From assembly GCF_001625085.1 (NCBI RefSeq), contig NZ_BDAW01000009.1:186001-250000 (forward strand): 64,000 nt of DNA. Direction: 5' to 3'. A model generated the notes under the pieces. It searched no databases. It was not told the DNA's origin and saw only the letters and a program-made list of their open reading frames with translations. Position 1 is the stretch's first letter. The number at the start of each line of letters is the position of its first letter. The translations under genes were made by a program, and so were the position numbers. Shown here piece by piece: positions 46,446-54,753 of this stretch. This DNA is from Nocardia acidivorans NBRC 108247. GTDB lineage: Bacteria > Actinomycetota > Actinomycetes > Mycobacteriales > Mycobacteriaceae.

Positions 46446-46937
46446 GTGACTCCAGTAGCGGATCGGGGTGCGACGCGGCAGCGGCGACAGCGGATGACCG
46501 CCGTCAAGGAAGCCGTGCGCGACTTGAACATTCAGCTCGCACTGCTCAATCGCAGGTTCGGCGGCCGGGTCGAACTGCGCGATATCGACTGGACGTGTTT
46601 GGACCTGATCAATCGACACGGCCCGCTGGCCCCCACCGCCCTGGCCCGCCGGGCGGGACTGCACCCAGCCACCCTCACCGGCATCCTCGATCGCCTCCAG
46701 AAGGCCGGATGGATTGTGCGCGAACGCGATCCGGAGTCGACCGACCGTCGCGCGATCACCGTCCGCGCGGTACGCGAACGCAACTCCGAACTGTTCGCGG
46801 TGCTCGCCGGAATGAATACGCGCATGGACGAGGTATGCGCCCGCTACTCCGATGCCGAACTCGAGGTGATCGCCGACTTCCTGCGCCGCACCGGTACGGC
46901 GGGTCAGGAATCCGCGGAGGAGCTCTCCGAGGGCTGA
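46446..46937 (+). CDS. MarR-family transcriptional regulator
   Basis: A 163-residue MarR regulator. The winged helix comprises IDWTCLDLINRHGPLAPTAL, the recognition helix LHPATLTGILDRLQKAGWI and the wing RERDPESTDRRAITVRAV. Flanking helices make the dimer interface. I chose GTG at 46446, with GAGAG eight bases upstream; an ATG at 46395 in the same frame would add 17 residues through a TATG...CATA-containing stretch that looks like a further operator. It probably represses its own unit through the dyad at 45867-45904. The ligand is unknown. Confidence 0.88.
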   Translation: MTPVADRGATRQRRQRMTAVKEAVRDLNIQLALLNRRFGGRVELRDIDWTCLDLINRHGPLAPTALARRAGLHPATLTGILDRLQKAGWIVRERDPESTDRRAITVRAVRERNSELFAVLAGMNTRMDEVCARYSDAELEVIADFLRRTGTAGQESAEELSEG

Positions 46938-47112
46938 TTCGGTGATCCGGCACGCCAACCCGATTGCGTCACAGTGACGTTCACGATGCGCTGGTCGGCG
47001 TGTCGGGGTGCGAAGTTGTCTCGGCGCTGCCAAGTCGTCGCGGGGCGCTCTAGGCTGTAATGAGCGTCTTCGGCGGTCGCATCGCAGCGGCCCGGGTGAA
47101 GGGATCAGTATT

Positions 47113-48426
47113 GTGAGCACCTCGTATCCACCGGGTCCCCGGCTGCCGAGCATTGTTCAGACCGCACTGTACGCACAGTGGCGAGGGGCGCTACTGGAGC
47201 GGGCGGCGCGCAGGTACGGGGATGTTTTCACGCTTCGACTGGTACCGCCGTACTCGGAGAAAGTGGTCATCTTCTCGCGGCCCGAACATATTCGGGAGAT
47301 CTTCGCCGCGGATCCGGCCGATCTGCACGCGGGCGAGGGGAATCGGCTGCTGGTGCACATTATGGGTGAGCATTCGCTGCTGCTCACCGATGAGGCCGAA
47401 CATGCGCGGGCGCGGCGATTGCTGATGCCCGCCTTTGCGGGGTCGTCCCTGCGCGGGTATCGCACACTGGTCGAGGCCATTGCCAAGACCCATGTGGATC
47501 GGTGGGCCAGCGGGTCCACGGTGCACACCCTGGACCGGATGAATGAACTCACCCTCGATGTCATCATGCAGGTGGTCTTCGGTATGGCCGATGAACACCG
47601 GCGCGGTGAGCTCGCGCCCCGGCTGCGCCGGATCGTGAATATCAATCCGCTCATCTTCTTCGGCTGGAAGTATCCGTGGCTGGATCGGCACGGGCCGTGG
47701 AAGCGCTTCCGCGAGAACCAGCAGGCCATGAACGAGCTGCTGTACAGCGAGATCAGCCAGCGCCGCGCACACCCCGATCTCGATCAGCGAGCCGATGTGC
47801 TGTCCCGGTTACTGGCGGTCGGCTCCGGCGAAAACCCTTCGGACGCACCGCTGTCCGATGCGGAACTGCGCGATCAGCTCATCACATTGCTGCTCGCCGG
47901 ACACGAGACCACCGCCTCGGCGCTGTCGTGGGCCTGTCATGAACTGGCCGCGCATCCCCGGGTGCAGGAGTCCGCGCGCAGCGCCGCCCACGACGGCGAT
48001 GACAAATACCTGGAGGCGGTGCTCAAGGAATCCATGCGCCGCCGCACCGTCATCGCCGCCACCGGCCGCAGACTCACCCGCGATATGACCATCGGAGGGT
48101 ACGCCCTCCCGCGCGGCACGGTCGTGTCCACCTCGATCCTGCTGGCGCACAGCCGCTCCGACAACTTCCCGGACGGTACCGACTTCCGCCCCGAACGCTT
48201 CCTCGACGGATCGGTCGCCGCCAATACCTGGCTACCGTTCGGCGGCGGCGTACGCCGGTGCATCGGCGCGGGCTTCTCCCTCATGGAGGGCACCGCCGTC
48301 CTGCGCGAAATCCTCACCCGCTACCGGCTCTCCCTACCCGCCGGCGTCACCGGCGAGAGCTCGAAGATCAGGAATATCACCCACGTCCCCGCGCACGGGG
48401 CACCGGTCCAGGTCACTCTGCTCTGA
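47113..48426 (+). CDS. Cytochrome P450
   Basis: A 437-residue soluble bacterial P450. The N-terminal Pro-rich turn is PPGPRLP. The I-helix oxygen-activation motif AGHETT starts at A262, the K-helix ExxR is in AVLKESMRR, and PERFLDG precedes the heme loop. The proximal thiolate is C383 in FGGGVRRCIGAGF. The overall style (PGPRLPSIVQTALYAQWRGALLERAARRYGD, in pieces) resembles mycobacterial CYP135/CYP138-type enzymes. GTG at 47113 has GAAGGGA upstream; the longer frame to 47008 is not P450-like. No ferredoxin or reductase is adjacent, so electrons must come from elsewhere. Fatty acids, terpenes or steroids are all possible substrates. Confidence 0.94.
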   Translation: MSTSYPPGPRLPSIVQTALYAQWRGALLERAARRYGDVFTLRLVPPYSEKVVIFSRPEHIREIFAADPADLHAGEGNRLLVHIMGEHSLLLTDEAEHARARRLLMPAFAGSSLRGYRTLVEAIAKTHVDRWASGSTVHTLDRMNELTLDVIMQVVFGMADEHRRGELAPRLRRIVNINPLIFFGWKYPWLDRHGPWKRFRENQQAMNELLYSEISQRRAHPDLDQRADVLSRLLAVGSGENPSDAPLSDAELRDQLITLLLAGHETTASALSWACHELAAHPRVQESARSAAHDGDDKYLEAVLKESMRRRTVIAATGRRLTRDMTIGGYALPRGTVVSTSILLAHSRSDNFPDGTDFRPERFLDGSVAANTWLPFGGGVRRCIGAGFSLMEGTAVLREILTRYRLSLPAGVTGESSKIRNITHVPAHGAPVQVTLL

Positions 48427-48447
48427 GCTGGCCGCCGGGCGCTTCCC

Positions 48448-48873
48448 CTAGTGAATGCGCCCGGGCACCGAGCTCCGGGGGAATTTCCTTCCGGCCCTGG
48501 TGAATTCGGCGCACTCGGGACAGTCGGCGATGACGGGGTGACTGCACTCGGTGAGGTGCGCGAGGAAGCGATCGGTGGTGCGCAGTAGTTCCAGCTGTCG
48601 CCGAATATCGGCGCGTTTGTCATTGATCAGCTCGCGCCGTTCATCGCAGGGGCTGAGGCCGAGTTGGCGAATCTGATCCAGTGACAAGCCGGTTCGCTGA
48701 AGGAGCCGGATGATACGGGCCACATCGAGGGTATTGGGGTCGTAGCTGCGGTGCCCGGAGGGGCTGCGGGATGGGTTGAGCAGACCCACCGATTCCCAGT
48801 GCCGCAGCACATGGGCCTCGATGCCGAGTGCGGCCGCGGCATCGCCGATCCGCATATCCTGCGCGGTGCTCAC
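48448..48873 (-). CDS. MerR-family transcriptional regulator
   Basis: A 141-residue MerR regulator. The winged helix reads MRIGDAAAALGIEAHVLRHW and ESVGLLNPSRSPSGHRSYD, followed by a dimerisation helix. The C-terminus contains three Cys in CSHPVIADCPEC, which could bind a metal or thiol-reactive ligand, although the ZntR/SoxR spacing is not exact. GTG at 48873 is preferred because GAGG then lies six bases upstream; an ATG one codon before is also possible. It is divergent from the metallo-beta-lactamase-fold gene, and the spacer holds a 19-bp-spacer promoter with a dyad, so that gene is the likely target. Confidence 0.9.
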   Translation of the reverse strand: MSTAQDMRIGDAAAALGIEAHVLRHWESVGLLNPSRSPSGHRSYDPNTLDVARIIRLLQRTGLSLDQIRQLGLSPCDERRELINDKRADIRRQLELLRTTDRFLAHLTECSHPVIADCPECAEFTRAGRKFPRSSVPGRIH

Positions 48874-48883
48874 CATTCGCCTC

Positions 48884-48914
48884 TTTACTTCATGTCGACG
48901 TGAAGTTTTAGCCT
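48884..48914 (+). promoter_or_regulatory. MerR-type promoter for the MBL-fold gene
   Basis: TTTACT (48884-48889) and TAGCCT (48909-48914) are separated by 19 bases. The near-perfect dyad ACTTCA-T-GTCGAC-G-TGAAGT (48887-48906) fills the spacer. This is the classic layout of a MerR-activated promoter facing the MBL-fold gene. Confidence 0.7.
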
Positions 48915-48971
48915 GCCAGCACTCCCGGCGACCGTCCAGGTTTCCGGCACCGTGAATGGAGAGTGCAATCG

Positions 48972-49913
48972 ATGTCGAACGCCGTACGTTCCCCGGGTCT
49001 GATCCAATGCTGCGCCGCGGCAACCGGTCTGGTGCGCGGAATGGTGCGCCCGCGCCCGGTCGACGAGCGTTTCCTGCGCTCGATCACCGATGCGGGCCTG
49101 CCCGATCCGAATCGCACCGTGCGGGTGACCGCACTCGATCAGGCACCGCGCTCGGTGCCGACAGCGATGGTGGTGGAGGGTACCTTCCAGCCGCGTCGCA
49201 TCACCAATGCGCTGACCACCTTCGTGATCGAGCACCCGGAGGCGACCTTCCTGGTCGACCCGAGCTATTGCACCGACGCCGAGGCCCGCGCCATCGCGCA
49301 ATTGCCCACCGCCCTGCGCGGTGTGGTGCGCCCACCGGTCGAAACCGTCCCCACCGTCACCGCGCTGAGCCTGCGACCGAATCTGCCCGCCCCGGATTTC
49401 GCGCTGCCCACGCACGCGCACTGGGATCACGTCTGCGGACTCCTGGACCTGCCCGGTCTGCCCGTCCAGCTGCACCGGCCCGAACACGAGTGGATCAGCG
49501 CGGGTCCGACCGCCCCGGTCGGCGGGGTGCGCGATGCGCTACTCGACCGCCCCATCGTCGAATTCGATCTGGACGGTCCGCCGGTGCTCACCTTCACCCG
49601 CAGCCGAGACCTGTTCGGGGACGGCAGCATTGTGCTGGTGGATCTGGCCGGACATACACCCGGCAGCATCGGCATCCTGGCGCATACCGAGCGCGGCTGG
49701 GTGCTGCTGGCGGGCGATGCCGCCTGGCATGAACTCCAGGTCGAGAAGATCCGCCAGAAGTCGTCATTCCCAGGCAATTTCGTCGACGAGAACCACGACG
49801 AGACGTTCAAGACCCTGCATCGACTACATCTGGCGCGCCACTTCGCCGCCGTCATCCCCACCCACGATCACGAGGCGGCGCTGCGGCTGAGCCACGCTAC
49901 CGCGGCGCGGTGA
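48972..49913 (+). CDS. Metallo-beta-lactamase-fold hydrolase
   Basis: A 313-residue MBL-fold metallo-hydrolase. The zinc-binding signature is THAHWDH (H148, H150, D152, H153), followed by the third-ligand region DLAGHTPGSIGIL, the bridging Asp in LLAGDAAWHE and the last His in PTHDHEAAL. This is the lactonase/glyoxalase II-like branch. No signal peptide is seen in the first 30 residues, although two Cys and a hydrophobic patch occur. ATG at 48972 has GGAGAG nine bases upstream. It is divergent from, and probably activated by, the MerR regulator. Its 3' end overlaps the convergent lipoprotein gene by 17 bases. Confidence 0.9.
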   Translation: MSNAVRSPGLIQCCAAATGLVRGMVRPRPVDERFLRSITDAGLPDPNRTVRVTALDQAPRSVPTAMVVEGTFQPRRITNALTTFVIEHPEATFLVDPSYCTDAEARAIAQLPTALRGVVRPPVETVPTVTALSLRPNLPAPDFALPTHAHWDHVCGLLDLPGLPVQLHRPEHEWISAGPTAPVGGVRDALLDRPIVEFDLDGPPVLTFTRSRDLFGDGSIVLVDLAGHTPGSIGILAHTERGWVLLAGDAAWHELQVEKIRQKSSFPGNFVDENHDETFKTLHRLHLARHFAAVIPTHDHEAALRLSHATAAR

Positions 49914-50535
49914 CCGGGTGAATCTGTAGGTGGCAGGAGTCGATTCGAGCGCTCACGGTCACCGTGTCCGTGGTATTCGGCGCGGTGACCCGCAGATCGG
50001 TGTAGGTGGCGCATTGGTTGCCCTCGGAGTCGAAGGCCACGCCCTCGACAACCGCCTGCGCACCGTGGGTGCCGTCGAGCACGATGGTCGGCGGGTTGTC
50101 CTCGCCCGCGGGCAGGCCGCCCATATATCCGCGCGGGGTGCGTTCGGCATGCAGCAGTGGGCCGCCCGCTCCGGTGTCCACGCCCGGGTATCCGGTCAGC
50201 GTGCAGGAGCGGCTGTCGTGCGCGGCCGAAAAGTTCAGGCGCACACCGCGATGGCCCATGCCCGGAGACATGATGGTCGCATCCACCACGACCTGACCAT
50301 TACCGCACGGCGCGGGTGCGCTCGAGGTGGGCGGAGGTGAGGTCGGCGGCGTCGATTCGGTCCGCCCGGTGGTCGGGCCGTCGGTGGTCGCGGGGACCAC
50401 GGCCTGCGTCGGAACGACAGTGCTTCCGGACGCGGTGGACCGACCGGAGTCATTCGAATCGCTCGCGCAGCCGGTCACCCCCAGCAGTGCGCAACAGGCC
50501 GCCACCCCCGCGTATCGTGCTGCCCTGGAACCCAT
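49897..50535 (-). CDS. DUF4232-type lipoprotein
   Basis: A 212-residue exported lipoprotein. The N-terminus has a basic start, a hydrophobic stretch AGVAACCALLGVTGC and a lipobox (LGVTGC) with the lipidated Cys near residue 23. A Ser/Thr/Pro-rich linker follows (about 25-78). The folded C-terminal domain is DUF4232-like, with ATIMSPGMGHRGVRLNFSA, SRSCTLTGYPGVD and three further Cys that could pair. Start ATG at 50535 has GGAGGGG upstream. DUF4232 domains are widespread in actinobacterial surface proteins and have no known function. It is convergent with the MBL-fold gene. Confidence 0.88.
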   Translation of the reverse strand: MGSRAARYAGVAACCALLGVTGCASDSNDSGRSTASGSTVVPTQAVVPATTDGPTTGRTESTPPTSPPPTSSAPAPCGNGQVVVDATIMSPGMGHRGVRLNFSAAHDSRSCTLTGYPGVDTGAGGPLLHAERTPRGYMGGLPAGEDNPPTIVLDGTHGAQAVVEGVAFDSEGNQCATYTDLRVTAPNTTDTVTVSARIDSCHLQIHPVTAPR

Positions 50536-50637
50536 TTCCACCACTCCCCTCCCGTGTCGTCGGCGCTACTCGTAGTGTCGTCCGATTCGCACCCGGTGTT
50601 GCGGGCGTGAATCGGACACCGCCAGTACGGTGAAGAA

Positions 50638-51246
50638 ATGGAGATCACCGTCCGTCAGGCACAACGTTCGGATATTCCAACGCTGGGCCGGGTGCTCGGC
50701 CTCGCCTTCGCCGATGATCCGATCATCTCCTGGCTGCTCCCCGATGACGCATCGCGGGCTCGGCGTGCCGCCCTCATGTTCGCCACGCTGGCCCGGCACG
50801 ACCGCATCGAGCACGGCGGTATCGATATCGCGGTCGACGACTCCGGTGAAATCGTCGGCGCGGCCATGTGGGAGCCGCCGGGCTACTCCAGTGACCGCAA
50901 TAACCTGCGCGCCCTGCCCGGACTGATCCGGGCATTCCGATCGCGTCTGATTGCCGCCGGGCGAATGGCCGATACGCTGGCCGCCGAACATCCGCACGAT
51001 CCACCGCACTGGTATCTCGCATCCATCGGAACCCTGCCCACCACGCGGGGCAAGGGCTACGGCAAGGCGCTGCTCTCCGCGCGATTGGATCGTTGTGATG
51101 CCGAGGGCCTGCCCGCCTATCTGGAGTCCAGTAAGCCCGAGAATGTCCCGTACTACGAGCGCTTCGGCTTCGAGGTGACCGCCGAACTCGACGCCACCGG
51201 GGGCGGCCCGCCGGTGTGGGAGATGTGGCGCGAGCCCCGCTCCTGA
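50638..51246 (+). CDS. GNAT-family N-acetyltransferase
   Basis: A 202-residue GNAT acetyltransferase. It begins with MEITVRQAQRSDIPTLGRVL, and the acetyl-CoA-binding motif A is LGTLPTTRGKGYGKALLSA-like (WYLASIGTLPTTRGKGYGKAL, about residues 120-140). Motif B is LPAYLESSKPENVPYYERFGFEV near the end. This arrangement (ending WEMWREP) is common in actinobacterial acetyltransferases near drug-response genes. The acceptor is unknown. ATG lies within GAAGAAATGG; its promoter is between it and the divergent lipoprotein gene. Confidence 0.9.
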   Translation: MEITVRQAQRSDIPTLGRVLGLAFADDPIISWLLPDDASRARRAALMFATLARHDRIEHGGIDIAVDDSGEIVGAAMWEPPGYSSDRNNLRALPGLIRAFRSRLIAAGRMADTLAAEHPHDPPHWYLASIGTLPTTRGKGYGKALLSARLDRCDAEGLPAYLESSKPENVPYYERFGFEVTAELDATGGGPPVWEMWREPRS

Positions 51247-51337
51247 CACGCCGCCCGCTCAACCGGTCGGTATTCGAATCGGGCGTTACGATCGGCCACG
51301 TCGGCCGTCCGTACCGGCCACTACTGAGGAGTTGGTC

Positions 51338-51616
51338 ATGGGTCTGATCGCCGGGGTACTCGGTTGGCTGCTGACGGCATTCGTCCTGTTGATGCTCGCG
51401 CGCATGGTGCTGGACTGGGTCGCGGTAGCGGGCAATCTGCCCGACTGGGGTCTCAGGGCGCGCAGCTTCACCCACAAATGGACCGAACCGGTGATCGCGC
51501 CCGTGCGCCGGGTGCTGCCGCCGCTGCGCGCGGGCGGCCTCGCCATCGATCTGGCGTTCACCATCGTCTTCATTCTCGCGCTGGTCCTGCGGTCGGTGGC
51601 ATTCGGACTGGAGTAG
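51338..51616 (+). CDS. YggT-family membrane protein
   Basis: A 92-residue membrane protein with two helices (about residues 3-25 and 68-88) around a short cytoplasmic loop. YggT-family hallmarks are LARMVLDW, THKWTEPVIAPVRRVLPPLR and the final helix with DLAFTIVFI. In actinobacteria such proteins usually lie beside divIVA/sepF in the cell-division cluster; none is here, so this is a solitary copy. ATG at 51338 follows GAGGAG by five bases. Downstream sequence is decayed. Confidence 0.88.
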   Translation: MGLIAGVLGWLLTAFVLLMLARMVLDWVAVAGNLPDWGLRARSFTHKWTEPVIAPVRRVLPPLRAGGLAIDLAFTIVFILALVLRSVAFGLE

Positions 51617-51649
51617 CGCCCGGAACCCCTCGTCCCGGGCGCACGACAC

Positions 51650-52006
51650 CGCTTCGGGTCGCCGGATATCGGTAGCCGCCGCCGCGCGCGCGAAGTCGCC
51701 GAAATCGCGTGCGGCCGAACCGGTTGCCTGCTGCACGCCATCGGCCAGGTGGGCATTGCGCCGTCGAGCACCGTGGTGGACAGGTAGATCAGCACGTCGA
51801 CCAGTTCGTCGGGCAGACCGTCCGCCCGCAGGGCGGCGGCATAGGTCCTGCGGTGAGGCCTCCAGGTATTCGACGGCGCGTCCGGTGGCCACGGCGATCT
51901 CGGCCACCGCGTCGGCGAAGGTGAGCAGCCGCGGTCCCGTCGCCTCGTAGACCTTCCCGCCATCGACGAACACCCGTGTCGCCACGACGCCGGCCTCCCA
52001 CCCCAA
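51650..52006 (-). pseudogene. Frameshifted NmrA-like (NAD(P)H-binding) gene remnant
   Basis: Read on the minus strand, one frame gives FVDGGKVYEATGPRLLTFAD and VEYLEASPQD. The homology then passes to another frame with YAAALRADGLPDELVDVLIY, and returns to the first with HLADGVQQATGSAARDFGDF. Together these form the C-terminal half of an NmrA-family protein in natural order, but two frameshifts interrupt it and the Rossmann N-terminus is missing. The intact NmrA-like gene at 30605-31441 shows what a working version looks like. Confidence 0.75.
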
Positions 52007-52141
52007 CCAATAGCGTTGGGAGCCAAGCCAATCAGCAACCGGCCATCACCAGGCCGAACCGGGACTTACTGCCGATCAGCAGCGGTTACGCCATATCCGT
52101 TGGTTTTCGGCGGTTACTACCGAAACCCCTGTCAGCGGCCC

Positions 52142-52270
52142 GATATTCGCTACCTGCCGATCCGGGACGCGCCGCCGGTCGAATGGGATTTCTCCTGGCG
52201 GGTCGCGCGGGAGACGGCTCGCGTGCGCGCGTTCAACGAGGCCCCGCTGAAGGTGAGTAAGAGCCGCTGA
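52142..52270 (+). pseudogene. C-terminal remnant of a LysR-type regulator
   Basis: The frame ending at a TGA (52268-52270) reads DIRYLPIRDAPPVEWDFSW and then RVARETARVRAFNEA, the typical last strand and helix of a LysR substrate-binding domain. The rest of the gene is absent. It lies divergent from the NmrA-like remnant, and such pairs are often regulator and target, so the two probably decayed together. Confidence 0.55.
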
Positions 52271-52275
52271 AAAGA

Positions 52276-52313
52276 GCTGATCCGGTGCGTTGAGGTCAAC
52301 GCACCGGATCAGC
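52276..52313. terminator. Bidirectional 18-bp hairpin
   Basis: The arms 52276-52293 and 52296-52313 are perfect reverse complements (GCTGATCCGGTGCGTTGA and its mirror) with only GG between them. The hairpin follows the LysR remnant stop by five bases and lies before the end of the convergent methyltransferase gene, so it can serve as a two-way terminator. Confidence 0.85.
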
Positions 52314-52344
52314 GAAATGCCTTATGCCCGTGGGCAAGAGCCCC

Positions 52345-53142
52345 TCAGGGCTTGCGCGCCATGCCGGAGACGATCATCTCTTCCCAGTCGCTGAGCTTAT
52401 GCTCGCCCTCACCGGGCTGCGGCCGCCACTGCGCGCAGGGGACGATGCCCGGTTCCAGGACTTCGAGATCACCGTAGAAGTCCCGGATCTCGGCATCGGT
52501 GCGCCAGCGACCACGGCCGAACGCCTCCAGGATCTTGCGCTCGGTGGCCTTGGCCTCACGGGTGCCGCCGGTGCGGAAGTGCGAGATGTAGACGCGGCTG
52601 CCGGACGGGACCTGATCGGCCCAGAACTTCACCACACCCGCGGGATCCTCCTCGTCCTCGAGGAAGCTCAGGGTGACGGCGAAGAGCAGCCCCACCGGCC
52701 GCTCGAAGTCGATAATCCGTTGTACCGCAGGATGTTCGCGGATCCATGCCGTCTTGCCGACATCGCCCTCAATCGCGTCGATACCGTCGTCGACGGCGAG
52801 CAGCGCTCGGCCGTGCGCGACCACGAACGGGTCATTGTCCACGTAGACGACCTTGGCTTCGGGATGCACGCGGCGCGCTACGTCGTGGACATTCTCTGCG
52901 GCGGGCAAGCCGCAACCCATATCGATGAACTGGGTGATGCCGTCGGTGGCCATGCCGTGCACAGCGCGGAGGACAGCGTCGCGGTTCGTGATCGCGAGTT
53001 GCTCGGAACCGGCCAGATCACTCATGAAGTAGTCGCCGACATTCTTGTCGACGCCGTAGTTGTCTCGTCCACCGAGAACGTAGCTGTACACGCGCGCCAC
53101 ACTCGGCCGGGATTGCCGTGCTCGCATGGCGTTGATATTCAA
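52345..53142 (-). CDS. DUF574/Methyltransf_19-family SAM-dependent methyltransferase
   Basis: A 265-residue protein of the actinobacterial DUF574 methyltransferase family. The signature SRPSVARVYSYVLGGRDNYG is at residues about 10-29, and the SAM-binding region is FIDMGCGLPAAENVHDVAR. Further landmarks are VVYVDNDPFVVAHGRALL, EGDV and the acidic VTLSFLEDEEDPAGVV. A TTG at 53142 with AAAGGGG six bases upstream is the best start; the open frame to 53244 adds non-family residues, and an ATG at 53127 is also possible. These genes are numerous in streptomycetes and Nocardia, usually near XRE/DUF397 pairs that are absent here. The substrate is unknown. Confidence 0.9.
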   Translation of the reverse strand: MNINAMRARQSRPSVARVYSYVLGGRDNYGVDKNVGDYFMSDLAGSEQLAITNRDAVLRAVHGMATDGITQFIDMGCGLPAAENVHDVARRVHPEAKVVYVDNDPFVVAHGRALLAVDDGIDAIEGDVGKTAWIREHPAVQRIIDFERPVGLLFAVTLSFLEDEEDPAGVVKFWADQVPSGSRVYISHFRTGGTREAKATERKILEAFGRGRWRTDAEIRDFYGDLEVLEPGIVPCAQWRPQPGEGEHKLSDWEEMIVSGMARKP

Positions 53143-53373
53143 CTGACACCCCTTTACCTTCCGTGTCCCCAGCGGGTGCCGGTGCACGGGTAGTCCTGTC
53201 GGCCAGAACCTTTGACTGAAGATCATTGCAGATCGGGTCCGCACGGAGTTCTCTTTTCCCCCTGACGATACCGCCGGATGCCCTCGTAAATCTCCGGCAT
53301 TGCCGCACGTTCCGATGTCATTTCACATGTGCAGGACGCACGCGCATCCATCGAAACGTGACGAACCGGACGG

Positions 53374-54486
53374 TCATTCGCCAACTGTGCGATTTCCGGC
53401 CATCGGAAGCCGTTCTGCCACCAAAGCGTCCAGTTGCTGCTCGGCACGCTCGGCGCGTGCGAGGATCTGCTGCCGGGCATCATCGAGTGCGGCGATTCGG
53501 GCAGCCGCGTCCTTACGGGCGTGGTCCAGGGCGGCTGCGGCCTCCGTGCGCAGGGCGGTCAGATCCGCGGCGGCGGTTTGCCGCGCGGTCGCGGCCTCGG
53601 TGCGCACACGCTCCAACTCCGCCCGGACCCGCCCCAGTTCGTCTCGCGTATCTGCGACCGCCTGATTGCGTTCGGCGACAGCCTGTTCCGCGCGTTCGAT
53701 GGCGCGTTCGGCATCGGCGGCCCGCTGCACCGCCAGATCTCGCTCCGCCGCGGCGGCGGTGACGCGCTGGGCGCTGTCGCGGCGCACCTGCTCCACTTCG
53801 GCGACGGTCTTGGAGCGCGCGAGTTCGATCTCCTCGGTGGCCTGCTGCCGGGCCCGCTCCACATCCTCCTGCGCCTCGCGCCGCACCGCGCGAATCTCCG
53901 CCTCGGCCTCGGTGCGGGCGGCGAAGACGTCATCGGCGGCCTGCTTGGTGATGCGCTCCACCTCGCGCAGGGCGTCATCGCGGGAGCTCGCCGCCTCGGC
54001 GATCCGCGCCTCCGCAGCTTCGGCGGCGGCCGCGGCATCCTCGGCCGCGGATTCGGCGGCCACCCTGGACTCTTCGGCCTCGCGGCGCGCTCGCTCCGCC
54101 GCCACGGCCGCCATCTCGGCTTCGGCTATCCGCCGTGCGGCATCGGCCTGGACGGCCTGCACCTGCGCCTCGGCGACGGAAGGATCTGTCAGCGTGGACA
54201 ATTCGGCCACCGCGCCCGCAAGGGTGTTTCCGAGTTGATCAGCGAGCGTTCGGAACTGAATCAGCAACTCATCGGCGCGCATTCGAGCCACGGTTACCGG
54301 ACCCTGTTGCGTCACAGTGACGTTCGTGACCGGTATCTCGGCCTCCTCCTGTAGCCGTCGCTGCCGCTCCCGCCACGCCCGCCAGCGCGTGTGATCGGGG
54401 TGTCCGCAGTATTCCGACGGCCTGCCCGGTCCCCCGCCGCGAGTAATCGGTTTGGTGCATCCCGGGTAGTTGCAAACACTCGACAT
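53374..54486 (-). CDS. Long coiled-coil protein with N-terminal zinc-ribbon-like motif
   Basis: A 370-residue protein of two parts. Residues 1-40 contain C-x4-C ... C-x3-H: VCNYPGCTKPITRGG followed by YCGHPDHTRWRAWRERQRR, which looks like a small zinc knuckle. Residues about 60-360 are an almost continuous Ala/Glu/Arg coiled coil with heptads such as AAAAEAAEARIAEAASSRDD. The plan recalls KfrA-like plasmid proteins (DNA-binding head plus long coiled coil), but the head is different, so I do not name it. ATG at 54486 lacks a clear ribosome binding site. A 25-bp dyad begins 13 bases upstream, suggesting autoregulation. Confidence 0.75.
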   Translation of the reverse strand: MSSVCNYPGCTKPITRGGGPGRPSEYCGHPDHTRWRAWRERQRRLQEEAEIPVTNVTVTQQGPVTVARMRADELLIQFRTLADQLGNTLAGAVAELSTLTDPSVAEAQVQAVQADAARRIAEAEMAAVAAERARREAEESRVAAESAAEDAAAAAEAAEARIAEAASSRDDALREVERITKQAADDVFAARTEAEAEIRAVRREAQEDVERARQQATEEIELARSKTVAEVEQVRRDSAQRVTAAAAERDLAVQRAADAERAIERAEQAVAERNQAVADTRDELGRVRAELERVRTEAATARQTAAADLTALRTEAAAALDHARKDAAARIAALDDARQQILARAERAEQQLDALVAERLPMAGNRTVGE

Positions 54487-54498
54487 TGCCAAATCGTA

Positions 54499-54523
54499 GC
54501 GTTGGTTTCGTCAACTCCAACGC
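54499..54523. promoter_or_regulatory. Dyad upstream of the coiled-coil gene
   Basis: GCGTTGG (54499-54505) and CCAACGC (54517-54523) form a perfect inverted repeat with an 11-base spacer. A related, weaker element CGTTTGG...CCAACG occurs at 54649-54667. Both lie in an AT-richer gap (54487-54753) before the coiled-coil gene; the rest of that gap contains the hairpin listed next. Confidence 0.55.
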
Positions 54524-54570
54524 AACAACACGAAACGAATCATTCTGCGCCGCAAATCATTCGCCGCCGT

Positions 54571-54607
54571 CCTGACCTCCGATAAGTGAACGTTATCGGA
54601 GGTCAGG
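54571..54607. terminator. 15-bp perfect hairpin in the coiled-coil upstream gap
   Basis: CCTGACCTCCGATAA (54571-54585) and its exact reverse complement (54593-54607) enclose a seven-base loop. It looks like an intrinsic terminator, but it lies between divergent coding regions rather than after a gene, which suggests it once ended a gene now lost, or insulates the two sides. Confidence 0.6.
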
Positions 54608-54753
54608 CTCAAGGATTCCCCCGCCCAACCTTGATTTTCAATACGTTTCGTTTGGTCGCAGCCAACGTAACGTAACAGCTACGGAACTCGACAAAAACTG
54701 TGCACCGCTGACTGTCCCAGCCACCCGATGACCGATCAAGCTATCGTGGCGCG

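Noticed and set aside
53223..53351. Possible small minus-strand ORF between the coiled-coil and DUF574 genes (ending YEGIRRYRQGEKRTP).
   Set aside because: No ribosome binding site or recognisable family was found, and the longer frame overlaps the coiled-coil gene. It could be a DUF397-like remnant, but the support is too weak.
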